This document shows positions 23,351 through 35,379 of a DNA stretch of 64,000 bases, one piece after another. Numbering within the stretch: the first letter of the stretch is position 1; each line of letters opens with the position of its first letter. Source of the stretch: Hexactinellida sp. DTS-2022 (taxonomy: Eukaryota; Porifera; Hexactinellida); NCBI GenBank assembly GCA_028753945.1, contig JAPNXP010000003.1, forward strand, positions 3,348,001 to 3,412,000, read 5' to 3'. The position numbers were made by a program, and so were the translations under genes. The notes under the pieces were generated by a model that had not been told where the DNA came from, made no database searches, and saw only the letters and a program-made list of their open reading frames with translations.

Positions 23351-24101
23351 CTATAGGTAAATTCATGTGTGTAACATGTTATAACCGTACAGTAGAATCT
23401 GCATAATTCGACACTCGTTTGGATAAGAAATTCGTATCGGATTTATGGCGAATTCCGGATTATAAGGGGTCGGTTAAGCAGTTTGTATTATATCCCAGTT
23501 ACAATCGTCATAATTGGATCTACCCTTAGTTATATGCAAAGTTAGTTCTGGTTATAACAACCATGGTGATAATGGTGCCAGCGGTCCCCCCCAAATAATA
23601 TCTCCCGGACCTATTGCACTAGGGCCAGCTGTCCCCCCTAAGTGTCAGTTGTTCCCTACTCGGACTATTCACCCTAGGGCCAGATGTACTCTGGACAGCA
23701 ATTATCCCATATCCTGACAGCTGACTCAGATTCATGTTGAAAACTATAGAATCGCTACTATAACTACATGTATTACTTACAAATCTATTTAACTAGCATC
23801 ATCTCTTTAAAGCCCATTTTCCGTGGCATTTTTGATGGAGGAAACATAGTTACTAAACTAAAGTGATAAAAATGTATAGTATTGGGAAAATATGCAACAC
23901 TTAAATAAAGAATATAATACTAGTAATGTACATTGTGAAATTTAACTATTCTGGGATCCTAGTGTTGAGGAGCCCAAGGACATCTGATCCAAGGGAGAGA
24001 TCTAACCCTATAGCCACATGTCTCGGGGGACCGCTGGCATTCCGACACCGGAACTAACCATGTTTATAACCAGAACCTACCATACTTATAACAATGTTCA
24101 G

Positions 24102-24476
24102 ATCAGAGTGGACCATGGGTCAGATGGGTCATGGGTCACGGCTCCGTGACCCATGACCCATGACACATTTGGAATTTCAATGTCATCTTCGGTTAAAATA
24201 CGTTTCACTCATCATCATCATTATTATTATAACATTGATGTGCATTGATATACTAAACATATTCGACATTGCAACAAGTAGTTTTGTTGAGGTATTTAAA
24301 CCGTTATTCTGTTATTCTGTTAATGTTACATTATAGTATTTAGATATTTAAAATTGTTTGATGGGTCAATGGGTCACTCGATGGGTCATGGGTCAATGGC
24401 TCAATGGGTCATGGGTCAGAAATGGGATGGGTCAGATGGGTCAAGGGTCACCAATGTTGACCCATGGTCCACTCTG
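24102..24476. mobile_element. ATGGGTC foldback minisatellite element
   Basis: The outer arms CAGAGTGGACCATGGGTCA and its complement lie at 24104 and 24455. Inside, the left arm holds a near-perfect hairpin of GGGTCATGGGTCACGG, and the right arm holds about a dozen ATGGGTC/AATGGGTC units (24355-24450). It lies within the long-arm element at 21213-25079. Confidence 0.75.
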
Positions 24477-26007
24477 GTTCAGATGCGGTTAAATCATGGT
24501 CACTGGGATGAAACTACGGAAATAACCGGTTCTACAAATACGTAGTTACATCCCGATTGATAAGGTAAAATTACTATTGTTCTACATAGGGTAATGACAC
24601 AGTTTTAATCATGTATATGGAAATCCTGTAACTGGAGTCAATAGCAAATTGTTTCATGTTGTCAATTATGTATTGTTAGTTAACATTCATATTAAAAATT
24701 AGTTGTCAGTATGTAATAGTAATGCTACATAAGTGACATCAGAAAATAATCACAAAATCGGACACTTAGATATAAAAATTCGTTACTCAGTATAAGAATT
24801 TGTGTAAATTGTATTGATCCTTAATTAATAATGAATTATAATAATAAAATACTATACTATAACGAAGGTTAATTTAATTCGAATCGTATAAATAAATAAG
24901 GATGATCTTAATTAACTGCTTAATAATAGCCTCTAATTACCACATCAACGATAAATAGCATATAGTGATTTCAATATATCTAATAATAGACACCCATGAT
25001 GATTATATAAAAATGGAAACGCTCATGGCCTAGGCGAAACGCGTTTCGCCTGGAAACGCATTTGGCCTGCAACATATACAATCACACATTGTACTCCAGC
25101 TGCATAGCCGTAAAATTTCAACAGATTGTTCATTTTTTTGATAAAAGCACCAAAATTTGTACACATGTACTTTGATGTAGTGCGAACATTTTTGGATATT
25201 GAGGCAATTGAAAGAGTGTCTATATCGGCCATGACAGCTCGCCAAAGTAACAACGTCCGATAGTGTTCGCCGGACTTGTTTCCCATAAAAACTTGTTCAA
25301 ATTAAGTTATATCGTCTTTTTATTGTTGAATTCGGTTTCCAAGTAAAATTTCCGATAAATATACAATGAGCTAAGTGTAACATTAAACAACAATATAGAG
25401 TCTCTCTGTAAAGTAATGAGATTAGGAGTGAAACTTGTATTGCAGTAGAATTCGTCTGAGGAACTCTCCACTTAACAAACATCTTATAGGGAAGATTTTC
25501 TGAAATTATATCCACGGATGGTAGTAGGGGGTCGACATGATCTCTAAATTTGTATCTCGGGCAATGGGAGGGGGTCCACAGAATATTTGGTATTTGCTAA
25601 AGGGGGTCCACGGTTGAAAAAGGTTGGGGTTCGCTGTGATAGTCTGTATCTAGAATAAAATAAGAATTAATTAAAACTCATTAAATTTGTTTGATTTTAC
25701 AAGAATCGATACAGGCCTGAGCCATAAAGCGATAGTGGGTGGGGCTGTGAGACTTGTGGAGGGCTGAGGCTCAAAATATTCCAAATGTTGTTCTAAAGTT
25801 TAGATACATCATCACAAAGTTAAGAAAAATCTCAGGCGGCACAAATTTCGCTTGGGGCAGGCGCAATACCTTATGGAATCAAACAAACTCGATCTTAAAT
25901 TAATTCAGAAATATACTACTAACTAACTTGAAAATATTTGCGCTAAAGCCCCCCCCCCCTAAATTGAACTTTCAAACTTAATATACGTAGTAATAACACG
26001 GTTAATA

Positions 26008-26296
26008 CAGTCCCTTCGAAGCCTTTTCAACATATTCATATTGGTTAATACGAATCCCGGTGTAAGCACGCTTTGGGGACCACAGCGTTTAAGGGCCCCT
26101 GCCCCTAAATCCCTAACGTTTTAGGAACCCCGTCCCCATATCACTAATGTTTTAAAGCCCAGGGGCCCCAAAACGCTAGCGATTTAGGGACGGGCCCTTA
26201 CACGCTGGGGTCACCAAACGCGATTAGACCGGATAAGGCAAACGAACGCATTTTGATGGTCCCCTGGCTGGTATTCGTACTAACGAGATTCTACTG
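26008..26296. mobile_element. Probable pogo-type MITE, decayed
   Basis: TA precedes CAGTCCCTTCGAAG at 26008. The right end, inverted, is CAGTAGAATCTCGTTAGTAC followed by TA (26297-26298). GGTTAATACGAA near 26045 resembles a second internal end, so the left terminus may be rearranged. The GC-rich inverted-unit block 26060-26225 lies inside. Confidence 0.5.
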
Positions 26297-26298
26297 TA

Positions 26299-26400
26299 TA
26301 TTACTTACCCGGCCAAAAGTATTTGAAAATCTGAAATTTGTGCCACAAGTGGCTGATGACAGGGATACATATACTTCTTCAAATATCGACATAACATGAC
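26299..26400. repeat. Tc1-type MITE left-end fragment
   Basis: CTTACCCGGCCAAAAGTATT followed by GCCACAAGTGGC matches the left end of the MITEs at 967 and 46145. There is no right end nearby. Confidence 0.6.
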
Positions 26401-27588
26401 CTGAAAACACTAGGTTTTCAAGTATATAACGATAGTAATCATTTTATGATATTTTAACTAACTCATATCAATATAGTGGCAATTGTGTTCCTGTCAATGG
26501 GCCACCACCGACTTTATCCTACCACCGACTTAGAGAATTTCTCGAAAGTGAAGAAATACACCTTACAATGGCTTGAACAGAGATCAAATTTACTAACAAG
26601 TAGCCCTACCATGATGCTATAGTATTCTATACGAGGACGTATCAAGCTATATTCATAGGGATACCATGATGACCAATTTTCAAAGGGAAAGAAATGAGAA
26701 CTTACCTTGCATTTCCTGGAAATCTTTAACTTCTCCTTTTCTTCTTTGTATGACTCAGGCTAATGGATAGAGCTGATAAAACAATTCATCTTCCGCTGAG
26801 TCGAGACTACTGTGCATGTGACAAATTGAGAATAGTAGGAGGGAAATCCTGGTAGATAAACTTGTGAATAATATCTTTCAGCTTTAGATTCACACGTGCA
26901 ATGTTTCGAAATGTATCTCCACCATTGGGAATCTGTGTCTCTTCTCTGCAAATTGCCCGAATAAAGCTTGTCTGAGTGGTCTGGTTTCTGGCGCATCTTG
27001 AAATGCGCGCGAACAGGTCTGATTTGTAGTTCCCCTTACAATTTGGAGCCAACAACTACGTAGTAGCATATTTCACTTTGTAGCTAGCATAACCACAAGA
27101 AATCAATACAATTATGACAAACAAGAGTGTAACAAATCGTAAAACAGAATTTAGATGAAACTACTACTTCGTTTTACATTAATAAATCGTATCGTGACCA
27201 AATACAAACATAATGGGTGTACAGTAATAAAATTGAACAGAAAAATAACTTGTGGTTGTTTAATAAGTTCCCATTCCACTGAATTCAGGTTAAAAAATGT
27301 CATTTGATTGTGAGGCCTGACATCAGTATGATATGACATAATGATGCTAAACAATATACTACATTATAGAGGGGATCTATCGGGGCCTAAAAATTTCCAA
27401 ATCAAATGCATATGAAAATGACTCGTTTAATGTCTGGTCCGAAAGTGGGCTAAGACAGATCATACAGATGTAGATTGTTGGCATTGCAACAACCACAAGC
27501 CCAAGATGAGGAAGAGAAAAAAAAATAGAATGGGTGCCCATCTATTATTGTAACTACTCCGTATCAACGAGAAAAAACTCGTGAGTGG

Positions 27589-29197
27589 TTGACTCAGAGC
27601 CTTATATCTCAAGCGGATATTGCTGGACAGATGGATCAAATTGTGCGAGTCGGGCTAAGTGCCATCCGCAAGTCGAGAGTTCTACCCAAAGGTGCACCCC
27701 TCGAGCTCATGGGTCATCACGGGCGGGCAACTATCTTCCAACGCGCAAACCCTAGCCAGAGGAGGATCAAATTCGTAGTTCCATCACTATTCATTCGCCA
27801 ATTCCAGCTTGTAACCAGTACTTCTAACACAACCATGAAAAGCCTTATGACAGTAAAACAAAGATTCCTTGGTTCTGAAGTTTGTCTACCCACCAAATTG
27901 GCAATTATGTCAGAACTAGCTGAATACTTGACTCGCTTTGTCAGAAAGAACTTTTGTAATGTTGATAATGTGTCCCAGGGGGAGATTGACGCATGTGATG
28001 AGTTTTGGATAGCTGAGCTGGTGAGGTGCCCAGGCAGAGTCGACATAGTTCATATGGAATTGTGCGGGATATATGTAAGGAATTAGTCAGTCAGGACTAC
28101 AAGATTGGCGACTGTCTGAAGATGTCCATCGATGGCGGTGGAGGATCTGTAAAAGTGATCGTTAATCACCAAGGAGATTCTATTAGTTTCAAAGGCAAAG
28201 GAGAGAGACAGATTCCATTTGTCTGTGCTATCTCAGAGGCCAGTGAGGGTTAGGCTCTCCTATCATGCATGATGACGATCTGTCAGCGATGTTTGAAGAT
28301 TACGATGTACAGTGACATGTGACACCAAGTGTGCCCAACTACTAGCAGGTTGTATCATGACTGTCTGTGTCTTCTGTTGTACAACAGGTAAAAAGGTCAA
28401 CAAGAGTAAAACTTACACTCCGCACAATATACACGTTCCAAGAACAGCGGATGAAGCAGCCTTACTACTCCGAAAAAACCGGCAAGAGCAAGACGCCTAG
28501 AAGGACAGGCACATCGTCCTATTTGTTCCTGGGAAAATACCCTCTGGAGATCTTCCACATCCCTGTCCTGCACATATCCATGTGCATATTGCGTCAAGTA
28601 TTCCAACGTGAAACGCGACTCGGCTCTACCTGTAAGGATGTTTGGCAGTCAAGAAAGATCAAGCTGCTGAAATTCTTGGAGAAAAACTATCAAATGAAAC
28701 CATTGACTGCCACCTGCACCAGCACACTCAGAGCCGAGCACATGAAGTGTCCATCATTCGCTGGAAAGGACGTCACTAGACTCGCAGAGTCTGTCTCGAG
28801 TGATGATGGTGCTGTGTCTCTATGGGTCGACTCTGGATTCTCTGATCGATCTGTTGTCGTGCTCAGAGCATGGCACATACTGCGAACTGCTGCATGGGCC
28901 TGAGAAGGCATTGAAGAGATTGCTAAACTTATTAGTAATTTCAGGATAATTTGGCTGGATAGCGGACTGACAGTTACCCTACTTATCCATTGTTTGCTAG
29001 CCCACTTTCTAGATTGGTATTCCGTGCACCAAGGTGAAGTGCAGTTTCTTACGGATGAGCAAATTGAGTCATGTCACAATTATTTCTCGGCGGTACAGAC
29101 TGCTCATCACAGTACTGCAGTAGATGCACTAGCCCGAACAACTTCACAAGACAGGATGGTAACAAGAGGAAAGTCAATGCTCCAACTAGACCTGTGA
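27589..29197 (+). pseudogene. Broken gene of unknown family, possibly a transposase
   Basis: Four consecutive open blocks on the + strand (27589-28086, to 28253, 28312-28903, 28994-29197) change frame repeatedly but look like one protein. Visible motifs are LKMSIDGGGGSVKVIVN, then CAQLLAGC followed by C-x-x-C-C, then YPLEIFHIPVLHI, and near the end FLTDEQIESCHNYF. Acidic and His positions are spaced through it, but I recognise no named family. The EQ-x-E-S-x-H pattern resembles uncharacterised proteins that are multi-copy in some invertebrate genomes, which I recall only loosely. At least three frameshifts or stops mean it is not functional as written. Confidence 0.55.
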
Positions 29198-29715
29198 GAG
29201 AGGCAGTAAAACGATCAAGGCAAATGTGAAAGGAGATCGAGGATATAGATGGGGGAGACAACTAGGGAGACAGTAAGATCACCGAAGCGGTTAGGGGGCT
29301 TTTACGAGGTATGAAAAACAGTATAATCTAGCTAGTATTTTCATAGAATTATTCATATTTTCAAAAAAATAACAAAAAACTCTCAAGGATGTTGTTGGAC
29401 CCTACATAGCACTGTTTCATAGCAAGATCTAAACTATGTACTTAGAATATCTTGCAATTTTGTTACTTAACAGTAGAAATATCAAAACAATTAGCAATGC
29501 ATGATAAATTGTTTGGATTTCAAAATATTTACAGGAAATATCTTTTTAGAGTAGTTAGAAACTACACGGATTTAGTAATTTGAACCCTTATACTATGATA
29601 ATTATTTCAATGTCAAATTGGAAACGAGTTGAATTTTCAACATTTATAAATATGTTTAGTGGATATTCTTAAGAAGATAAGCTTAACGTAATTTTTTTGT
29701 GATTTTTTGCAATTT
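29198..29715. other. Non-coding, unassigned
   Basis: AT-rich, no gene or repeat that I can place. Confidence 0.4.
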
Positions 29716-30066
29716 CGGTCGGAATGTCTTAGACGAAATGTCCGCGTGCGGACATTTGGTATAATGGACTTTTTGTCTAATGGACATTTCGTATAGTGGA
29801 CATCTCGTATACTGGACATTTAGTCAATAATTAATTTGTTGTATGTATTATAGTATATTAGGAAACATAATTAGGGTTGCTATTATTATTAAGTGAAATA
29901 TCATAATTAGAATTTGTAATAATGAATCAATATATTGAAATATTAAATATTAGAAATGATTTAGAAGTTAAAATTATGTGTGATCCCTTTTAGATAACTT
30001 ATTGGTTCCCTATTTGCAAAATCAGATACGATCGTTATTATAAGCTTACTCAGGACAATGCTTTGC

Positions 30067-31320
30067 TTAGGATGAATCATTACCTCCCCAGATTCCTACT
30101 TTGTTAAGATCGCTTCTTGTAGAGCTATAAATATCGAAGCAAATTGGAATAAATGGGATGTGCGCAACTAATATCCGATTGAAATCCATTGTGCCATCCT
30201 CCACAGATTTGTTTGTCCGAGCGACTTCTAAGTTCACCCTTGTGTATAATTTCCAAAGTCGAATTGTAAATGGTGGTTTTCTTCGAGAATGATTAGGGAA
30301 CAATCTTCCAACTTATGATGTATCCTCGAAATATTCCGCAATTTCGATTGCAAATGTTGGAAATTCTTCCATTGATAAATTAAAATAACTGAAAACTTGG
30401 GATTCGGGAACAAATGCTAAGTTCTGTAGCATTTTCATCAAGAGAGCGAAACTTGCGTTTTCATTGTACTGATTTGTAAAACCAGCTTACAGGATCTTCC
30501 TATAGTGTTTTGTGACAGGTGAAAAAAATCATCCGGATACAACAAAAAAGAATGTAGATTCTAATGCATTAATAGCCGCTTTCTCGAAATCAACCATAAC
30601 TAAGAATGGATTCAACTCAGGACGTATTTATATATTTCATGTAGCTTTCGAAATAGTTTTTTATATGTTAACTTACTTTTGTTTGTCAATAGTGCGTGGA
30701 CACATGGAATATCTTACTGTCCTTTTCCGCGTGAATTGTATACAGTTGAAAAAATTGTTCTGGAACAACTTTGAAGGTACCGTCCGCATACCAACTCTGA
30801 GATTCTTCCAGCAGTGATAACATTCTGGTAGCACGAAATATAAGTATCCGATTTGAATCTCCGAATCCAGAGTCATAGATTAAAAATGTTTCTTCTTTTA
30901 AGGTTAGTTTGTATCTATCAGGTACTTGCAATTCAGCAGCAGAATAATGGTTAATGCCATTTTCTTCAACTAAATTCTTATGACGGCGTATTGTACGTTT
31001 AACTGAAATCAAGTGGGTAATGCTACTATGCTTGAATAGTTAGAGTTTTCTCTCAGAAACCAACGCACGGTCTTTCATCAATTGATATCCCTGCAACATT
31101 TGGGAGCGAGCTGGATCAGGTGCATGAGTATGACTACTAATTATTCGGTAAGTAGTGATGGTATTAATACTGCTCCTTCTTGGGATGTAGTTATTCGAGC
31201 CTTACACATTCCACGCTTCTCACACAGCCAGTATTGTTACCTGCTGAACTTACACCATTGAGAGTAAAATCCTTTTATATTGGCTTTATTCTTTCCTTTT
31301 GTTGACTTAATAAGTTCAAT
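30067..31320 (-). pseudogene. MULE2 transposase, main part
   Basis: Reading leftwards from 31320: the FLYWCH domain continues with STKGKNKANIKGFYSQW, an in-frame TAA, then YWLCEKRGMCKARI and HTHAPD. 31012-30686 holds SQSWYADGTFKVVPEQFFQL, the first catalytic Asp block. Around 30570 comes a DFEKAAINALE block, the second catalytic position. 30303-30067 contains RTNKSVEDGTMDFNRI, a decayed form of the block with the third catalytic residue. Several frameshifts occur. The first 15 codons lie beyond the P2 insertion at 37388-37433, in frame with this part. Confidence 0.8.
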
Positions 31321-33139
31321 CATAGCATTCTATACACAAGGCAATGGTGCTCATTGATGGACTTGGACCAGGGATTGGTTAGGTCAGATACTTTGGTTTT
31401 AGTTCTAAATCCCAATACAGCTCTAAATTAATGTAGACTATCAATGTGAAGGGAAATAATTGATAATCCACTACCCTTATAGGAAAATTACGAATTGTAA
31501 GGATATATTTTTTATTTAATGTATTTTATATATATAAATATACGAATCATAACATAAAATAAGTATAAAAGCAACACTCAAAGATATTACTTTACTGTGA
31601 AGGTAAATTAATAGGATAGTGATCTGAGTTCTATAGGAAGAGCAGTTCAGTAGTAGTACATCTATGACGACAGGGGGAGGGAATGTGGTTACGATGTGTC
31701 CTGAATGAGCGGCTTGATTGTAGGTGTTAGTGGAGCTCCTCGTGACCCTCGTCTAAATGATAGTAATGTAGGGAATACAGTCAAATGATGATAGTAGATG
31801 CGCACTGGTATATCGGCATGTCAGGAAGCTATCTATAAGATTAGAAGAATTATGTACTGAATTTCTTAAGTTTGATATTATCTCGACCAACAACTATTGA
31901 ATTAAAGTTTCTAACCTTCTTCGATAAAATCAATTAGCTACAGTAGTATTTAAAAAATTTAGAATTTCCCATTTTGGAATCATATAAACACACCATTGCC
32001 TCCATATTTCACTATACTTTTCTTCTACAATAATAAGTGACAACTGAACCAAATTCCGACGGCAGGATCCCTCGTAAAATAGTTTACTTAATTGTGAATG
32101 GTTATCGATTTTCAAAAATATTTCATACATTATGGTGAGAGATTGGTAGATAATTTCAGATGGATACTTAAGTGAGCCTCTATCAAGGAATTCGATCATT
32201 GAAAATCCCGTGTCGTTAAAAACTTTAATATCTTTGGGAGATGTTAAAATATCTTTGCAGTCTCGACATTCTTTAGAATTTTTAAGGTACGAAAAGATTG
32301 CATACCCAGCCACGTAATTTAGGCATTCATTTTGCGAATTATCAAATAGAAGGTTAGCAATGTTAAGTATTTCACTTGTAACATACTCAAAATCAAACTC
32401 TGGGTGCATTTCTCATCGTCATCCTGTGTAAAAATTTTCAAATATTCTTTAAGAGATATTTTATCAGACTGTTGATTTATGTTAAAAAATTTGAGGAGAT
32501 TAGATAATTGAAGTCGACGTTCACTCTCCAAAATTTGACAGTAAGATATATTATAGTTTGAATCAGACATTTGACGATATAGCCCGAAATGATGTTCTAA
32601 TGGGTCATTTTGTATTCGATACGTCAGCAAATATCAATACCGCATTCAAGGATCAATCTTTGTACTAAGAGAGGGAGGGCAATACAAGTATGTCTAAAAC
32701 TAGTGAATGTTTGTGGTGTAAGCTTCCCTCTAGACGTGGGAAGTAATTTCCAACAATCCAGCCATTTAACTACATTGTCCAAAAAGGATAATCTCGGATC
32801 GTTCAAGCGAAGCGGAGCAAAATTGGGATTGTTGAGGCGAATATCTTTTCCGACCCAATTAACATTGAAAATGTTCCAGATTTTATTTATCAAATGTATG
32901 AATTTGACGATATGGCGATTTTCATTTGTTGTATTCTCATTATAGAAACTGGAGATCCCCGCTGCTGTTGATTCATGAAAGATCTTAAGAGCTAAGTTTA
33001 CATTTTGTCGCTCTAAATGAGATGGCCGACATGCTTTTGATGTTAGTTTTGGGGCTCCTTAATTATGGAAAATTTGTCAGCTTTAAATAAGGTTCTGAGG
33101 TCGTCAAATGCTGCAAAGCATATTGGAGGGTATTTTGAC

Positions 33140-35379
33140 GGGGATGCGGAATAAGTTCGAAAGTTGAAGTAGGAATTAATCCGAAAAAAGAAGTAGGAAT
33201 AAGTTCGAATATATCTCTGAAGTAGGAATAAGTTCGAAAGGCCTGCAAGTAGGAATAAGTTCGAAAACTTATGAAGTAGGAATAAGATCGAAAGGCTTCC
33301 AAGTATGAAAAGTTCGAAAACCAATAAATTGTTCTGAAGTCGGTTTTTTGGTGTTTTATCATAACACTTGCATTTGCATTCATTAATAAGTCATCTATTA
33401 TTGTTTAACACTTTGCAATTATATATATAGTATATACTAGTTAATTTGTAATTTTGCAATCAGTTTAGAATGGAATATTCAATCATTGAAGGAAAACGGT
33501 TAAATTATTTGAACTACCTATCAGATGGATATAGGTATACCAAAAATCGCGAATCAAATGGTAATATCTACCTCCGATGCACTCTTGCAAAGCAATGTAA
33601 TTGTCTTGGATTGGCGAAAATTACTGCCATAAGGTCTCTATTAGAGGTTACAAAACCGCATAACCATTCTCGTTCTGAATACATGTCAGATAGTATTGTC
33701 CTAGCAAATAGAATAAAACGTACACCAGAATCATCTACAGATGGTTTAAGAGAAATCTTCAACAACGAATGTCGCAATGCAGATGGAGCATCTTCTCTAA
33801 CATTTAAGAAACTTGAAAGTTCGATGTGTAAAAGATGAAGGATAGAACTTCCTAAGCTGCCGATATCTCCAGAGGAGTTTATCGAACTCCTGATAGACTC
33901 CCCCTTCTCCAACAATCACAGACTTTTTATTAGAGATGGAAATGATACAGCAATATTTTCGCCACTAATCTTTTGATATCAAAACTCGTGGAACTAGATA
34001 CTATCCATTTTGACGGGACTTTCAAGGTAGTACCTCATATTTTTACCAGCTTTTTACCATTTTCATACAATATAAAGGACATGCTATACCAGCATTACAT
34101 ATATTAATGACAAGCAAAAACGAAAATTTGTATACAGCCGTATTATCATCTCTTCGTCAATATATTCCAGATTTTAAGCCATTAATGGCAATATGTGACT
34201 TTGAAAAAGCGCCGCGAAACTCTTTTATGAATATTTTTCCTCATATAACTCTTGTAGGTTGTTGGTTCCATTATACCAAGGCTCTTCATGATAAAATTCG
34301 AAAATTAGGGCTCGGTAAACTTTACTTAACTAACAAAGTTTTCAAAAAATGGGTTCATCAATTGATGGCGTTGCCATTTTTAACTGAAGAAGAGATTAGT
34401 CCTACTTTCATAGCAATTCATTTAGAGTTAGTGGGAGTAGCTGATTTAGAATTGGAACTAGTGAGTTCATTCAAAAATTATTTTATTAAAACATGGATTG
34501 ATGGGAGTCAAAGCTTGTCTATTTTTTACAATGAGGTCACTACCAATAATGGCGCAGAATCTTATCATAATACTCTGAAGACTTACATAAAAACAAACCA
34601 TCCAAACACATGGAAATTCATGTCAGCAATAGATAAAGTAATGTCTGATTATGATTTAGAAGTAAAGAGACTGGATGATGGGTTAGAAATTACAAGATTA
34701 CCCAAACTTAAGTCTCGTAAAAATGTTGAACTCAGAACAGAATACAAAACAAAGTATCTAAACAAAATATATTCACCCCTTGAATATATCAACGCAATTT
34801 CATTTACGATAGGCTATCAAAATCAAAGTATGCAAAATACATCAAGTGATCAAACAGGGCTATCAGATGAGGAAGATCCAGTTTCATCCAGAGATGACGA
34901 ATTTAGAGAGATCAAGTGTCATGTGTGCCTTGGGAAGCAGGGCGAAAATTATGCCTTACTGCATGAAAGTTATGCACATGCTGGATTTTGCGAAAGTTGT
35001 GCAAATAGATTACACTAGTTGAAACATGACTGTCGTGAGAAGATTGTTGGGATTATGAGGGTCTTTCAGTAGAATACTGCTCTCAGTGCTCTATTTAGTA
35101 GAATTATTCATTTAATAACTTCTTAATCTACGGTATTTATAAATATAATATATTGTTAGTCTATATTCACTCCATATCTTTTTGTCCAGTCATACATCAT
35201 ATTTATTAAATACTTCTAAATCTGATAATTCATGCATGGGTTTTCTGGGTTATTCCAAATTAATAGGGATTCGAACTTATTCCTACTTTAGAGATATTTT
35301 CGCCTTTCGATCTTATTCCTACTTCACAAATATAATCGAACTTATTCTTACTTAAAATTCGGACTTATTCCGGCGACCC
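33140..35379 (+). mobile_element. MULE1, 2.24-kb Mutator-like element inside P2
   Basis: The 8-bp duplication ATTTTGAC (33132-33139 and 35380-35387) brackets ends GGGGATGCGGAATAAGTTCG and, inverted, GGGTCGCCGGAATAAGTCCG. Each terminus is a series of AAGTAGGAATAAGTTCGAA units: about six on the left (33148-33320), three on the right (35270-35375). An 8-9-bp duplication is typical of MULEs. The coding strand opposes P2. Confidence 0.9.
33470..35090 (+). pseudogene. FLYWCH-MULE transposase with C-terminal RING-like motif
   Basis: 33470-33838 is a FLYWCH finger (SDGYRYTKNRESNGNIYLRC, then HNH) ending in a TGA. An open stretch to 33970 follows, then the first catalytic block DTIHFDGTFKVVP near 34005. 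The long frame (34107-35018) has CDFEKAPRN, CWFHYTKALHDKI and NNGAESYHNTLK, the remaining catalytic and CxxH motifs of MULE transposases. Its last 33 residues read CHVC, then LLHESYAHAGFCESC, spaced like the MDM2/IAP class of RING fingers. After a TAG at 35016-35018 the same frame continues with CREKIVGIMRVFQ, which could be the final zinc ligands. Zinc-ligand loss and three breaks make this copy inactive. Confidence 0.8.

Larger units (their letters stand above)
21213..25079. mobile_element. 3.9-kb element with long inverted arms, no transposase
   Basis: The left arm (21213 to about 21715) and right arm (about 24620 to 25079) are reverse complements over roughly 450-500 bp. They share GTATATGTTGCAGGCCAAAT at the tips, the palindrome GGCGAAACGCGTTTCGCC, then a long AT-rich stretch including AAGTGTCCGATTTTGTGATT. 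The left arm has an extra segment of about 28 bp with a second CGCGTTTCGCC. The interior holds a Tc1-like repeat, a 1.15-kb foldback, a small pogo-like repeat and an ATGGGTC foldback. No target duplication is evident at the tips and no transposase-like frame lies inside. Confidence 0.8.
25080..27588. other. Non-coding with decayed repeats
   Basis: A stretch at 25525-25640 with repeated GGGGGTCCAC resembles the end of a hAT element without a partner. 26060-26225 is GC-richer with several CGCTTTGGGG/GCGTTTAGGG inverted units. Minus-strand frames at 25023-25286 and 26760-27055 are open but match no family I know and sit in repeat flanks. Confidence 0.35.

Noticed and set aside
25023..25286. 87-residue minus-strand frame beside the long-arm element
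   Set aside because: Partly made of the inverted-repeat arm, does not recur at the other arm, and has no recognised motif.
29049..29261. Minus-strand frames opposite the unknown gene at 27.6-29.2 kb
   Set aside because: They are shadows of the + strand blocks, which form an ordered protein while these do not.
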